Part shown: in pieces, positions 51,502-59,989 of the stretch
Position numbering within the stretch: position 1 is the first letter of the stretch
Layout of the letters: each line of letters starts with the position of its first letter
From: an uncultured Clostridia bacterium
Lineage (GTDB): Bacteria > Bacillota > Clostridia > Oscillospirales > Oscillospiraceae
Assembly: GCA_945948535.1 (NCBI GenBank)
Contig: CAMFBN010000008.1
Span: forward strand, 1 to 64,000
DNA length: 64,000 nt
Reading direction: 5' to 3'
The notes under the pieces: generated by a model
Told to the model about the DNA's origin: nothing
The model's database searches: none
Seen by the model: the letters and a program-made list of their open reading frames with translations, nothing else
Program-made: the position numbers and the translations under genes

Positions 51502-51873
51502 ATGGACGATTTCAGATTAGGCGTCGTAGAGACCCGGTTTGCGGAGCTGATCTGGGCGCATGAGCCCCTCAGTTCCGGCGAACTGGTGAAGCTGTGTGCA
51601 AGGGAATTGGAGTGGAAAAAATCCACCACCTATACGGTGCTGAAAAAGCTCTGTGACCGGGGTATCTTTCAAAATCAGGACGGCATTGTGACTTCCATTG
51701 TATCCCGGCAGGAATTCCAGTCCCGGCAGAGCCGCCGGTTCGTGGAGGATACCTTTTCCGGTTCTCTGCCGGCCTTCATCGCCGCTTTTGCCGATGGTGG
51801 AAATCTGACAGACAGGGACATTTCTGAAATCCGGAAAATGATCGATTCTTATTGGGGAGGCGGGAAGAAATGA
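51502..51873 (+). CDS. BlaI/MecI-family transcriptional repressor
   Basis: A 123-aa winged-helix repressor: RFAELIWAHEPLSSGELVKL, KKSTTYTVLKKLCDRGIF (recognition helix), VSRQEFQSRQSRRFVEDTFSGSLPAFIAAF (dimerisation and the usual cleavage-prone region). AAAGGAGG site. It overlaps the sensor gene (ATGA). In family members, the partner BlaR1/MecR1 protease triggers repressor loss. Confidence 0.93.
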   Translation: MDDFRLGVVETRFAELIWAHEPLSSGELVKLCARELEWKKSTTYTVLKKLCDRGIFQNQDGIVTSIVSRQEFQSRQSRRFVEDTFSGSLPAFIAAFADGGNLTDRDISEIRKMIDSYWGGGKK

Positions 51874-54077
51874 CAGAAATATTCCTGTATCTTGCCAACA
51901 GGAGCATCACGGCGGGCTGCCTGATTCTGGCTGTTCTGGCACTGCGGCTGCTTCTGCGCAAGGTTCCCAAGAACCTGCTGCTCTGGCTGTGGGCGCTGGT
52001 TGGCCTTCGGCTTATCCTGCCGGTTTCCGTGGAAAGCGCCCTGAGCCTGATTCCCAAAGCGAAGCCCATTCCCATGGACATTGCCTATTCCCCGGCCCCG
52101 GCCATTGACAGCGGTATCGCTGTGATCGACCGGGCGGTAAACCCGGTGATCACGGAGAATCTGGCACCCGCTGTGACAGCCAGCGTCAACCCCATGCAGC
52201 TTGTGCTGCACATTGCAGCGCTGCTTTGGACTGCCGTCATGGCGGCAATGCTTCTGTATGCCGTCATCAGCTATATCCGGCTTGCCCGAAAGGTTCGGGT
52301 ATCCCTGCGTCTGCGGGACAATCTCTACCTGTGCGATGGCATCCGAACTCCTTTTATTCTGGGCATTGTCAAACCCAAAATCTACCTTCCCTCGGATATG
52401 GCCCCTGAGAACCAGTCCTATGTGCTGAAACATGAGGCCGCCCATCTGCGCCACTGTGACCACTGGTGGAAGCCGCTGGGGTACTTACTGCTTTGTGTGT
52501 ACTGGTTCAATCCACTGGTTTGGGCCGCGTATCTGCTGTTCTGCCGGGATTTGGAAATGGCCTGTGACGAGCGGGCCGTGGCGGGCATGGGGGAAGGGGA
52601 GCGGAAGGCCTATTCTTACGCTCTGCTGTCCTGCGCCGCACCCGGAAGAGCCGTGGCGGCGTGCCCGCTGGCCTTTGGGGAGAACAGCGTGAAATCCAGA
52701 ATCAAAAATGTGCTGCAATTCAAAAAGGCCGGCTTCTGGGTCATCGCCGCGGTGCTGGTGATTACCGTCATTACGGCGGTGTGCTTCCTGACCAGCCCGA
52801 AGGAGGAGCCGGAGAAAGCGACTGTGCAAACGGAATTCACAGAAGCTACGCCGGAAACCACCGTGCCGGAGGAAGGGGACTATCAGCCGCTGGATGGCTT
52901 TTACGCCTACACCAACGGGAAACTTCAGTTGGAAATTGATAAGGTTTATGGCGTCAAGAAGCGGATGGCACAGGACAAAAATGGCGAGGAATATGAGCAG
53001 ACCATTCTCCTGACGGGGCCGGGCACGGTGGTGACCATCATTGAACCGGATATGCGCGATGGAACGGAAGGGTGGCGGATTTGCGAGACGACTGGTACGC
53101 TGTCGCCGATCCCAATTACCGATGGAGAAAGAAGCAGGCACCTGGTACTCAGTTCCAACGACTATTATATTGCAGAGGTGGATTCCGCTTCCCGTAGAGT
53201 TTTGCTTTTGCAGCGAAAGGTGGAGGACATTACCTTCTACCAGCCAGCCACCGCCGCGGATGCCGATGCCTTTGACCTGAATGCCGGAAAGCTTCTTTAC
53301 GCCTACCAGCGCTTCATGAAAACCGCCCCCGGGGATTTGAATAAGCTGGCGCTGGCACTGGTGGTGATGGAGAACCACTCCCCGGAGGAATTGGTGGATA
53401 CCACCGGGCTTCCGGCGTATTTGAAGGATGAAAACACTTACCGTCAGGCATTTCCCTTTTTGAAGCCAGAGTTATCTCTGGAACGCATGAAGCAGATGAC
53501 GGTGGAAGACCTGTTGACATTGATGCTGATACGGGGCGCGGATGACGCAGCCTATGCCCTTGCCCGGTTTGACGCGGGCAGCGAGGAAGCCATGGTGGAA
53601 AAGATGAATGAGTACGTCAAATACGCCTGCATGGATACGAACTACACAGATCTCTTTGGTTACGCCGAGGGGCAGTTCACCACCGGCATGGACACCATTT
53701 TCCTTGTGAATCGAATTCTGTCCGACCCATGTCTCTCCAAAATCTGGGGGACGAGAGATTATACCTTCCGCTTCCCGGACACCGGGGAGGAATACACGGT
53801 GCAAACCACCAACTATTTGTTTGACAATCAGACCATTCCGGAGTTCTACGACGTCCGTGTGACCGGCGGCTTTGCCTATTATCGCGGGACTGCCTGCGCG
53901 GTCTGCACCGTCCGGCAGGATGGGAAAGATGTGCTGTTTGTTATTCTGGGCGCGCAGCGGAGATTTGCGGAAAATGGCTGGCAGGTGGTATACTATGGCA
54001 ATTACGAGGAAATGGGAAGCCTGATTGGCACTGTCTTCGCTGCCATGGAAAGCAGCCCGCCCCAGTTCGCGAACTGA
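51870..54077 (+). CDS. BlaR1-type M56 metallopeptidase with a degenerate S11 D,D-carboxypeptidase-like sensor domain
   Basis: A 735-aa protein. Residues 1-310 are the M56 part: several helices, zinc motif HEAAHLRHCDH and CDERAVAGMG. A helix near 290-312 (FWVIAAVLVITVITAVCFL) leads outside. A linker and beta-rich segment (about 315-460) come next. Residues about 465-720 look like an S11 (DacA-like) domain: ALALVVMENHSPEEL, MTVEDLLTLMLIRGADDAAYALA, FVILGAQR. The S11 motifs are lost: SxxK is D489-L-N-K, SxN is G556-A-D558, KTG is V664-T-G. Classical BlaR1 carries an intact class D-like sensor, so this one cannot be acylated. The start at 51870 overlaps blaI. Confidence 0.85.
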   Translation: MTEIFLYLANRSITAGCLILAVLALRLLLRKVPKNLLLWLWALVGLRLILPVSVESALSLIPKAKPIPMDIAYSPAPAIDSGIAVIDRAVNPVITENLAPAVTASVNPMQLVLHIAALLWTAVMAAMLLYAVISYIRLARKVRVSLRLRDNLYLCDGIRTPFILGIVKPKIYLPSDMAPENQSYVLKHEAAHLRHCDHWWKPLGYLLLCVYWFNPLVWAAYLLFCRDLEMACDERAVAGMGEGERKAYSYALLSCAAPGRAVAACPLAFGENSVKSRIKNVLQFKKAGFWVIAAVLVITVITAVCFLTSPKEEPEKATVQTEFTEATPETTVPEEGDYQPLDGFYAYTNGKLQLEIDKVYGVKKRMAQDKNGEEYEQTILLTGPGTVVTIIEPDMRDGTEGWRICETTGTLSPIPITDGERSRHLVLSSNDYYIAEVDSASRRVLLLQRKVEDITFYQPATAADADAFDLNAGKLLYAYQRFMKTAPGDLNKLALALVVMENHSPEELVDTTGLPAYLKDENTYRQAFPFLKPELSLERMKQMTVEDLLTLMLIRGADDAAYALARFDAGSEEAMVEKMNEYVKYACMDTNYTDLFGYAEGQFTTGMDTIFLVNRILSDPCLSKIWGTRDYTFRFPDTGEEYTVQTTNYLFDNQTIPEFYDVRVTGGFAYYRGTACAVCTVRQDGKDVLFVILGAQRRFAENGWQVVYYGNYEEMGSLIGTVFAAMESSPPQFAN

Positions 54078-54081
54078 ATAC

Positions 54082-54116
54082 AAGTCAGGCGGGAGCACAA
54101 TCCTGCCTGACTTTTT
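54082..54116 (+). terminator. Terminator of the blaI-blaR1-like operon
   Basis: A 13-bp stem AAGTCAGGCGGGA / TCCTGCCTGACTT (one G.T), loop GCACAA, then TTTG. Confidence 0.92.
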
Positions 54117-54127
54117 GTGTCAAATGC

Positions 54128-54156
54128 TTGCACCTCCCGGCGATAAGTGCTATAAT
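54128..54156 (+). promoter_or_regulatory. Promoter of the ABC exporter operon
   Basis: TTGCAC (54128-54133), 17-nt spacer, TATAAT (54151-54156) with TGC before it (extended -10). No BlaI-like GTCTAT dyad overlaps it. Confidence 0.85.
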
Positions 54157-54179
54157 CCCTCTGGAATGAGGTGACGTAT

Positions 54180-55907
54180 GTGAAAAATCTTCTGAAATAT
54201 CTGAAGGGCTACGAAAAGCAATGCGTTCTCGGCCCGCTGTTTAAGCTGCTGGAAGCGACCTTCGAGCTGCTGGTGCCGCTGGTGGTGGCGCGCATCGTGG
54301 ACAGGGGCATCAGTACCGGCGATACCGGGTACATTGTAAAAATGTGTCTGGTGATGGTGGCTTTGGGCATTATCGGCCTGATTATGGCGGTGTGCGCCCA
54401 GTATTTCTCCGCCGTAGCGGCGGTGGGCTTCTCCACCCGGCTGCGTCATGTGCTGATGGAGCATATTCTGCACCTAAGCTACAGCCAGATTGACCAGTTG
54501 GGTACCTCCACCATGGTGACCCGGATGACCTCGGACATCAATCAGGTGCAGAACGGCGTGAACCTGACTTTGCGGCTGCTGCTGCGGTCGCCCTTTGTGG
54601 TGTTCGGTGCCATGATTATGGCCTTTACCATTGATTTTCAGGCAGCGCTGGTGTTTGCCGGGGTGATTCCCGTGCTGTGCCTCATCGTTTTTGGTATTAT
54701 GCTCATTACTATGCCCATGTACAAGCGGGTGCAAGCGGCGCTGGACGGCGTGACCTCCGCCACCCGTCAGAATCTGGCGGGCGTCCGTGTTCTCCGGGCC
54801 TTCTGCAAGGAGGATACCGAAGTAGAGGGCTTTGAAGCCCAGACCGAGGGCCTGACAACTCGTCAGCTGTCCGCCGGACGGATTTCCGCGCTCATGAACC
54901 CCGTGACCTATGTGGTTATCAATCTGGCGGTGGTGCTGCTGGTGAACGTGGGCGCCGTGAAGGTGGAGCACGGGATTCTGACCCAGGGCCTTGTGATTGC
55001 CCTGTATAACTATATGTCCCAGATTCTGGTGGAGCTGATTAAGATGGCCAACCTGATTATCACATTGGCAAAGGCTGTAGCCTGCGGCAACCGCCTTTCC
55101 TCTGTGCTGAAGCTGGAAAGCGATCAGGAAAACGGAACTGAAACCGGGGATGCCCTCACCGGCGATGTGGAGTTCAAGGATGTGACCGCCCGCTACGCCG
55201 GTTCCGCCAGCCCCTCTCTGGAGCACATATCCTTCCACGCAAGGCCCGGTCAGACCATCGGCATCATCGGCGGCACCGGCTCCGGTAAGACCACGCTGGT
55301 GAATCTGATTCCAAGACTCTATGACGTCTCAGAGGGCGCGGTTCTGCTGGACGGGAAAAATGTTCGGGACTACGACATGATTTCCCTGCGGCAAAGAATC
55401 GGTGTGGTTCCCCAGAAGGCGGTATTGTTCAAGGGCACCATCCGGCAGAATCTAAAGTGGGGCAATGAGAACGCCACGGACGACGAGCTGTGGGATGCCC
55501 TGAAAACTGCCCAGGCCCAGGAAGTGGTGCAGGGCAAGGACGGCGCATTGGACGCCCCGGTGGAGCAGGGGGGAGCCAACTTCTCCGGCGGTCAGCGCCA
55601 GCGCCTGACCATCGCCCGGGCGCTGGTGCGCAAGCCCTCGGTGCTGATTCTGGATGACAGCGCTTCCGCATTGGACTACGCCACGGATGCCAACCTGAGA
55701 ATGGCTATCCGCAGCATGGACAATCCGCCTACCACCTTCATCGTCTCCCAGCGGGCGGCATCGGTACGCTACGCCGACGAAATTCTGGTTCTGGACGATG
55801 GGCTTTTGGTGGGCAGGGGCACCCATGACGAGCTGCTGGAAAGCTGCCCCACCTATCAGGAAATCTACTACTCTCAGTTCCCAAAGGAGGCGGCGGGCAA
55901 TGAATAA
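54180..55907 (+). CDS. ABC exporter half-transporter, degenerate-site subunit
   Basis: A 575-aa type IV exporter: six membrane helices (about 1-310), then an NBD with Walker A GGTGSGKTT and a canonical signature FSGGQRQRL. Walker B is VLILDDSASALD, with Asp for the catalytic Glu, and the H-loop His is Gln (FIVSQRAASV). This pattern is that of the non-catalytic partner in heterodimers such as BmrCD and TM287/288. GTG 54180 has GAGGTG at good spacing and is preferred to GTG 54171. Overlaps the partner gene by 8 nt. Substrate unknown (drug, lipid or peptide). Confidence 0.92.
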   Translation: MKNLLKYLKGYEKQCVLGPLFKLLEATFELLVPLVVARIVDRGISTGDTGYIVKMCLVMVALGIIGLIMAVCAQYFSAVAAVGFSTRLRHVLMEHILHLSYSQIDQLGTSTMVTRMTSDINQVQNGVNLTLRLLLRSPFVVFGAMIMAFTIDFQAALVFAGVIPVLCLIVFGIMLITMPMYKRVQAALDGVTSATRQNLAGVRVLRAFCKEDTEVEGFEAQTEGLTTRQLSAGRISALMNPVTYVVINLAVVLLVNVGAVKVEHGILTQGLVIALYNYMSQILVELIKMANLIITLAKAVACGNRLSSVLKLESDQENGTETGDALTGDVEFKDVTARYAGSASPSLEHISFHARPGQTIGIIGGTGSGKTTLVNLIPRLYDVSEGAVLLDGKNVRDYDMISLRQRIGVVPQKAVLFKGTIRQNLKWGNENATDDELWDALKTAQAQEVVQGKDGALDAPVEQGGANFSGGQRQRLTIARALVRKPSVLILDDSASALDYATDANLRMAIRSMDNPPTTFIVSQRAASVRYADEILVLDDGLLVGRGTHDELLESCPTYQEIYYSQFPKEAAGNE

Positions 55908-57639
55908 TCAGATGACCGTTCTGAAAAAGGTTCTGCGCCGCATCCGCCGCTACTGGGGAAGCCTGATAGCCTCCCTGATTCTGGCGACCATCTATGTGGT
56001 TATGACCCTGTATATCCCCATTCTGGTGGGCAATGCCATTGACTGTATCATTGACGCGGGCAGGGTGGACTTTGCCGCCATGGCTGTCCATCTGCGGGGG
56101 GTGCTGATTTGCGCCGCGGTTGCTGCGGTGTCCCAGTGGCTCATGAGCGAGCTGAATAACCGCATGACCTATCAGGTCACCCGGGATATCCGCAACGAGG
56201 CTTTCTGCCACATTCAGAAGCTGCCCCTGAGCTATCTCGATGCTCACCCCCAGGGCGACATTGTCAGCCGGGTCATTGCGGACGTGGACACCTTTGCCGA
56301 CGGCCTGCTCATGGGCTTTACCCAGCTGTTTACCGGCATTATGACCATTCTGGGCACCTTACTCTTCATGTTGCGCATCCATTGGGGCATTGCGCTGGTG
56401 GTTGTCTGCATTACGCCCCTGTCCCTGCTGGTGGCGAACTTCATCGCCACCCGAACCTACTCCATGTTCCGGCTGCAAACCGTCACCCGGGGCGAGCAGA
56501 CGGGCCTGATTGACGAAACCATCGGCAATATCAAGGTAGTCCGCGCTTTCGGCCATGAGGACGCTTCCATGGAGCAGTTTGACGAGATCAACGGACGGCT
56601 GCAAAAGGCGTCTCTGAAAGCCATTTTCTTTTCCTCTCTGGTCAATCCCTGCACCCGGTTTGTCAACTCCGTGGTCTACGCCGGCGTGGGCCTGACAGGC
56701 GCGCTGATTGCCATTGGCGGCGGCATTTCCGTAGGCAATCTGACCAGCTTCCTGAATTACGCCAACCAGTACACCAAGCCCTTCAACGAGATTTCCGGCG
56801 TGGTGACGGAGCTGCAAAACGCGCTGGCCTGTGCCGGGCGGGTGTTTGAGCTGATCGAAGCTCCGGAGCGCAGCCCCGAGCCGAAAAATCCCCAGCGCCC
56901 GGAAGCCGTACAGGGCAGCGTGGAGATTCACAACCTGAAGTTCTCCTATGTCCCCGAAAAGCCCCTGATCGACGACTTTAACCTCAGCGTGAAGCCGGGC
57001 CAGCGCATCGCCATTGTCGGCCCTACCGGCTGCGGAAAGACCACCTTTATCAATCTGCTCATGCGGTTCTACGACCCGGATGGGGGAGAGATTCTGCTGG
57101 ACGGCGTGAATACCCGGAATATGCGCCGGGACGATCTGCGGCACTGTGTGGGCATGGTTTTGCAGGATACCTGGCTCAAGGCGGGCACCATCCGGGAGAA
57201 CATCGCCATGGGCAAGCCCGATGCCACAGAGGAAGAAATCCTCGCCGCAGCAAAGCAGGCTCACGCCCACAGCTTCATCCGCCGTCTGCCCAAGGGCTAC
57301 GACACGGAGATTTCCGAGAACGGCGGCAATCTGTCTCAGGGCCAGAAGCAGCTACTGTGCATTGCCCGGGTGATGCTGTGCCTGCCGCCCATGCTGTTCC
57401 TGGACGAGGCCACCTCCTCCATCGATACCCGGACGGAAATCAAAATTCAGAAGGCCTTTGACACCATGATGCAGGGCCGCACCTCCTTTATTGTTGCCCA
57501 CCGCCTGTCCACCATCCGGGAAGCGGATTTGATTTTAGTCATGAAGGACGGGCACATCGTGGAGCAGGGAAGGCACGAGGAGCTGCTCAAAAAGCAGGGC
57601 TTCTACGCAAAGCTTTATCAAAGCCAGTTCGCCCACTGA
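55900..57639 (+). CDS. ABC exporter half-transporter, catalytic partner
   Basis: A 579-aa exporter half: six helices, Walker A GPTGCGKTT, Walker B MLFLDEATSSID with the catalytic Glu, H-loop FIVAHRLSTI. Its signature is NLSQGQKQLL (SQG for SGG), so the second degenerate motif lies here and pairs with the Walker motifs of subunit 1 to form the inactive site. Start ATG 55900 after AAAGGAGG; the track ORF from 55798 begins inside the partner. Confidence 0.93.
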   Translation: MNNQMTVLKKVLRRIRRYWGSLIASLILATIYVVMTLYIPILVGNAIDCIIDAGRVDFAAMAVHLRGVLICAAVAAVSQWLMSELNNRMTYQVTRDIRNEAFCHIQKLPLSYLDAHPQGDIVSRVIADVDTFADGLLMGFTQLFTGIMTILGTLLFMLRIHWGIALVVVCITPLSLLVANFIATRTYSMFRLQTVTRGEQTGLIDETIGNIKVVRAFGHEDASMEQFDEINGRLQKASLKAIFFSSLVNPCTRFVNSVVYAGVGLTGALIAIGGGISVGNLTSFLNYANQYTKPFNEISGVVTELQNALACAGRVFELIEAPERSPEPKNPQRPEAVQGSVEIHNLKFSYVPEKPLIDDFNLSVKPGQRIAIVGPTGCGKTTFINLLMRFYDPDGGEILLDGVNTRNMRRDDLRHCVGMVLQDTWLKAGTIRENIAMGKPDATEEEILAAAKQAHAHSFIRRLPKGYDTEISENGGNLSQGQKQLLCIARVMLCLPPMLFLDEATSSIDTRTEIKIQKAFDTMMQGRTSFIVAHRLSTIREADLILVMKDGHIVEQGRHEELLKKQGFYAKLYQSQFAH

Positions 57640-57648
57640 CAGAAAAAA

Positions 57649-57674
57649 CCCACCTTGCGAGTTTGCAAGGTGGG
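57649..57674 (+). terminator. Terminator of the ABC exporter operon
   Basis: A 10-bp perfect stem CCCACCTTGC / GCAAGGTGGG with a 6-nt loop; A-run before and ATTCATTTT after, so it may act in both directions. Confidence 0.85.
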
Positions 57675-57730
57675 ATTCATTTTGCGGCGAATCGCTGCTA
57701 AATTGTTCTTTCGTGAAGGTTCCGAATAAC

Positions 57731-57854
57731 CATGTCATTGCGAGGAGCGAAGCGACGTGGCAATCCGTATTCCTTTGGTAATGGGTACGTTATCGGAACG
57801 TGAAAAGGGGAACGGATTGCCACGCCAGTGTGCGCACTGGCACGCAATGACATG
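57731..57854. repeat. Dispersed GTCATTGCGAGGAGC palindromic repeat, copy 2
   Basis: Perfect 12-bp inverted ends CATGTCATTGCG / CGCAATGACATG. The interior matches copy 1 (38341-38483) closely but lacks about 25 bases near the right end. No ORF; it fills the gap between convergent genes. Confidence 0.88.
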
Positions 57855-57897
57855 CTACTTCGCTAAAATTCTCCTTTTGCCCAGTGCAATTTTCATA

Positions 57898-58968
57898 TTA
57901 CTCCATTCCCAGCGCGTTTTGCAGATACTCGGCATTCAGCTTGAGATTGCACTCCAGAACGCTGGAAGGGTAACCGTACAGGTCTATATTTTTGCTCCAC
58001 ATACTGTGGGGCAGAGTGTCGTTGTCCACCGGGATCGTCAGGGACGCCAGCTGGATGTCTTTGACCATGGGAATCAGCTCCCACAGATAATCCGTGATTT
58101 CCTGACTGGACATATCGGTGATAATCAGAGGCAGAATCTGGGTTGCCAGGTCGTGGAGCTCTAAAAGTCCCATATTCCGGCATTTTTCAATCAAGGAGGA
58201 CACAACGGCGCGCTGACGGACCACCCGCTGCCGGTCGCCGTCAATCTTCCGTATCCGGGCGTAGGCCAGCGCGTCATAGCCCATAAGCGCGTTCTGGCCT
58301 GCTTCAAAGCTTCCGACGTAGCCAACGTGATCGGTCATATATTCCGCTTCTTCTTCTGTCAGCACCACATCCACCCCGTCCATGGCATTGATGATGGCAG
58401 CGAAGGTATCGAAGCTGACTTCAATGGTGTGGTCAATGTGGACGCCGAAATTCTGCTCGATGCATTTTGCCAGCATCTCCATGCCGCCCTCTGAGGAGCG
58501 CTTCCAGGTGCTGCCCAGGGCATAACACACATTGATGCGGTTTCTTCCGCCGCTGTGCCCGGCATAGGCGGGCAGCGGTACGTACAGATCCCGCAGGAAG
58601 GAGACCATGGTCAGAGTGCGGGCCTTCCGGTTGATGGAGCACAGGAGCATGGTGTCAGACAGTTTGTTCTGCTCGTCCTCCCGGTAGTTCTGGCCCACCA
58701 GCATGATATTTGTAATGTTCTGGTCGGAAACGACCTGAGGCCAGGTGTCCTCCGGCGTTGTGGTGGCAGGTACAGTTTCCTCGGTGCCCACAATGGCGTC
58801 CAGCTCCTCCTGAGACAGGGTAGGCACGGTGTGCTCTGCGGCGTTTCCCAGCAGGCTCAGCATATGATTCCAGTACAGGCCACCGGCAATGGCGACGATC
58901 AGCAGCAGCGCCAGCACGGTTCCGACAAGGATCCAAAGCGTTTTTCTTCGATTTCTTTCAGGATTCAT
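57898..58968 (-). CDS. LCP (LytR-CpsA-Psr) family cell-wall polymer ligase
   Basis: A 356-aa protein: short basic tail, membrane helix (ILVGTVLALLLIVAIAGGLYW), Thr-rich spacer, then the LCP domain with MLVGQNYREDEQNKLSDTMLLCSI, TMVSFLRDLYVPLP, NRINVCYALG, AMDGVDVVLTEEE and YARIRKIDGDRQRVVRQRAVV (the Arg-rich pyrophosphate site). LCP enzymes transfer lipid-linked glycopolymers to peptidoglycan, so it is a candidate to anchor the polymers of the 5' locus. GGAGGAG site. The first motif reads LVGQNYRED rather than the usual GxDxR, but the rest is intact. Confidence 0.9.
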   Translation of the reverse strand: MNPERNRRKTLWILVGTVLALLLIVAIAGGLYWNHMLSLLGNAAEHTVPTLSQEELDAIVGTEETVPATTTPEDTWPQVVSDQNITNIMLVGQNYREDEQNKLSDTMLLCSINRKARTLTMVSFLRDLYVPLPAYAGHSGGRNRINVCYALGSTWKRSSEGGMEMLAKCIEQNFGVHIDHTIEVSFDTFAAIINAMDGVDVVLTEEEAEYMTDHVGYVGSFEAGQNALMGYDALAYARIRKIDGDRQRVVRQRAVVSSLIEKCRNMGLLELHDLATQILPLIITDMSSQEITDYLWELIPMVKDIQLASLTIPVDNDTLPHSMWSKNIDLYGYPSSVLECNLKLNAEYLQNALGME

Positions 58969-59038
58969 GAGAATCTCCTCCTAAACTACAGTCTATCCGC
59001 TCCAACCCAAAAAGTCTGCCCAAGAACGTCAGAGCAGG

Positions 59039-59064
59039 AAAAACGGGCAGCGACTGCTGCCCGC
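59039..59064 (-). terminator. Terminator of the ferredoxin gene (minus strand)
   Basis: Minus-strand CGGGCAGC-AGTC-GCTGCCCG followed by TTTTT. Confidence 0.9.
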
Positions 59065-59078
59065 CTAAGGGGAGAAGC

Positions 59079-59459
59079 TTACTTTTCCACGATTTCCAGA
59101 ATTTCCATGGGGCAGGCCTTGGCACAGATGCCGCAGGCAATGCACTTGGAAGCGGTGTCCTTTATGACCATGACCTTCATGGGGCAGGCCTCGACACACT
59201 TGCCGCAGCCGACGCACTTCTTCTTGTTGATCATGTACACGCCGGTCTTGGGGTTCTGGGTGATGGCCTCATGCTCACAGGTGCGGGAGCACTTGCCGCA
59301 CTGGATGCAGGTGTTGGGCTTTGCACCGGTGCCCTTGGCGACGATCTGGATGCAGGACAGAGTCACGTCAGCCTGCTTGTAGAAGGCCTCAGAGCAGGCA
59401 TTCATGCACTGCAGACAGGCCATACACTCCGCGTCTTTTTTAACAGCCAGCTTTTTCAT
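59079..59459 (-). CDS. Four-cluster [4Fe-4S] ferredoxin-like protein
   Basis: A 126-aa protein made almost wholly of cysteine motifs: CMACLQCMNAC, CIQCGKCSRTC, CVGCGKCVEAC and CIACGICAKACP, each CxxCxxCxxxC. This is a double-length bacterial ferredoxin, or the electron-transfer subunit (HycB/DMSO-reductase B type) of an oxidoreductase, but no catalytic subunit is adjacent. Monocistronic with its own promoter and terminator. Confidence 0.88.
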   Translation of the reverse strand: MKKLAVKKDAECMACLQCMNACSEAFYKQADVTLSCIQIVAKGTGAKPNTCIQCGKCSRTCEHEAITQNPKTGVYMINKKKCVGCGKCVEACPMKVMVIKDTASKCIACGICAKACPMEILEIVEK

Positions 59460-59497
59460 AAAAGGATTCTCCTTTATTCTAGTTTTTGACAGTTTTT

Positions 59498-59526
59498 ATT
59501 ATACATTGCGCGGACAGAAAATGCAA
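59498..59526 (-). promoter_or_regulatory. Promoter of the ferredoxin gene
   Basis: Minus strand: TTGCAT (59521-59526), 17-nt spacer, TATAAT (59498-59503). Confidence 0.85.
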
Positions 59527-59655
59527 TGGGGAATTTATATTTTTGTATCGAATACATAGCCAAAAATCGGGTTTCAGATATGGAGAGATTTACCAGTCTA
59601 AAGGATAATCAGGTGGTAATACTATCGTTGAAACCAAAACTTTGGAGGGAAAGAA

Positions 59656-59958
59656 ATGAAATCATTCGCGTCACTGTTTATGAGTTTTGTCCTTACCGCC
59701 GCAATGCTGACCGGCTGCGGCTGCACCAATCGGAATGCCGGTATGACCACGCCGACCACGATGCTGCCCACGACGGAGATGACGACCGAGCCTACCACGG
59801 CGCCCACCCATGCGTCCACCGAACCGACCACCACCCATGAAACCGATGAAACCATCAATCACGGCAATGGCCCGCTGGTGGAGGACACCACAGGCACCAC
59901 GGAGAACGCCACGGAACCCACCGCTCAGAACCGTTCCCGGAACATGCCGATCAAGTGA
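59656..59958 (+). CDS. Thr-rich small lipoprotein of unknown function
   Basis: A 100-aa protein with a lipoprotein signal ending LTAAMLTGCGC (lipobox LTGC), followed by a Thr/Pro/Glu-rich mature part (TTPTTMLPTTEMTTEPTTAPT). It probably sits on the outer membrane face as an extended, perhaps glycosylated, stalk. TTGGAGGG site. No family recognised; nothing else co-transcribed. Confidence 0.8.
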   Translation: MKSFASLFMSFVLTAAMLTGCGCTNRNAGMTTPTTMLPTTEMTTEPTTAPTHASTEPTTTHETDETINHGNGPLVEDTTGTTENATEPTAQNRSRNMPIK

Positions 59959-59961
59959 AAA

Positions 59962-59987
59962 AAGCTCAGGGCGCAAGCCCTGAGCTT
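59962..59987. terminator. Terminator between the lipoprotein and the minus-strand operon
   Basis: An 11-bp perfect stem AAGCTCAGGGC / GCCCTGAGCTT with a GCAA loop; T-run TTTTTT on the minus strand, weaker on the plus strand. Confidence 0.9.
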
Positions 59988-59989
59988 CC

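Noticed and set aside
54128-54156. BlaI-type control of the ABC exporter
   Set aside because: No GTCTAT dyad overlaps the promoter at 54128-54156, and a strong terminator lies between the operons.
38286-57854. Autonomous transposon for the MITE-like elements
   Set aside because: No transposase or integrase ORF occurs anywhere in the window; elements are non-coding.
59526-59840. 104-aa ORF overlapping the lipoprotein in another frame
   Set aside because: Its second half is the out-of-frame reading of the Thr-rich repeat (His/Asp-rich), and the lipoprotein has the better ribosome site and signal peptide.
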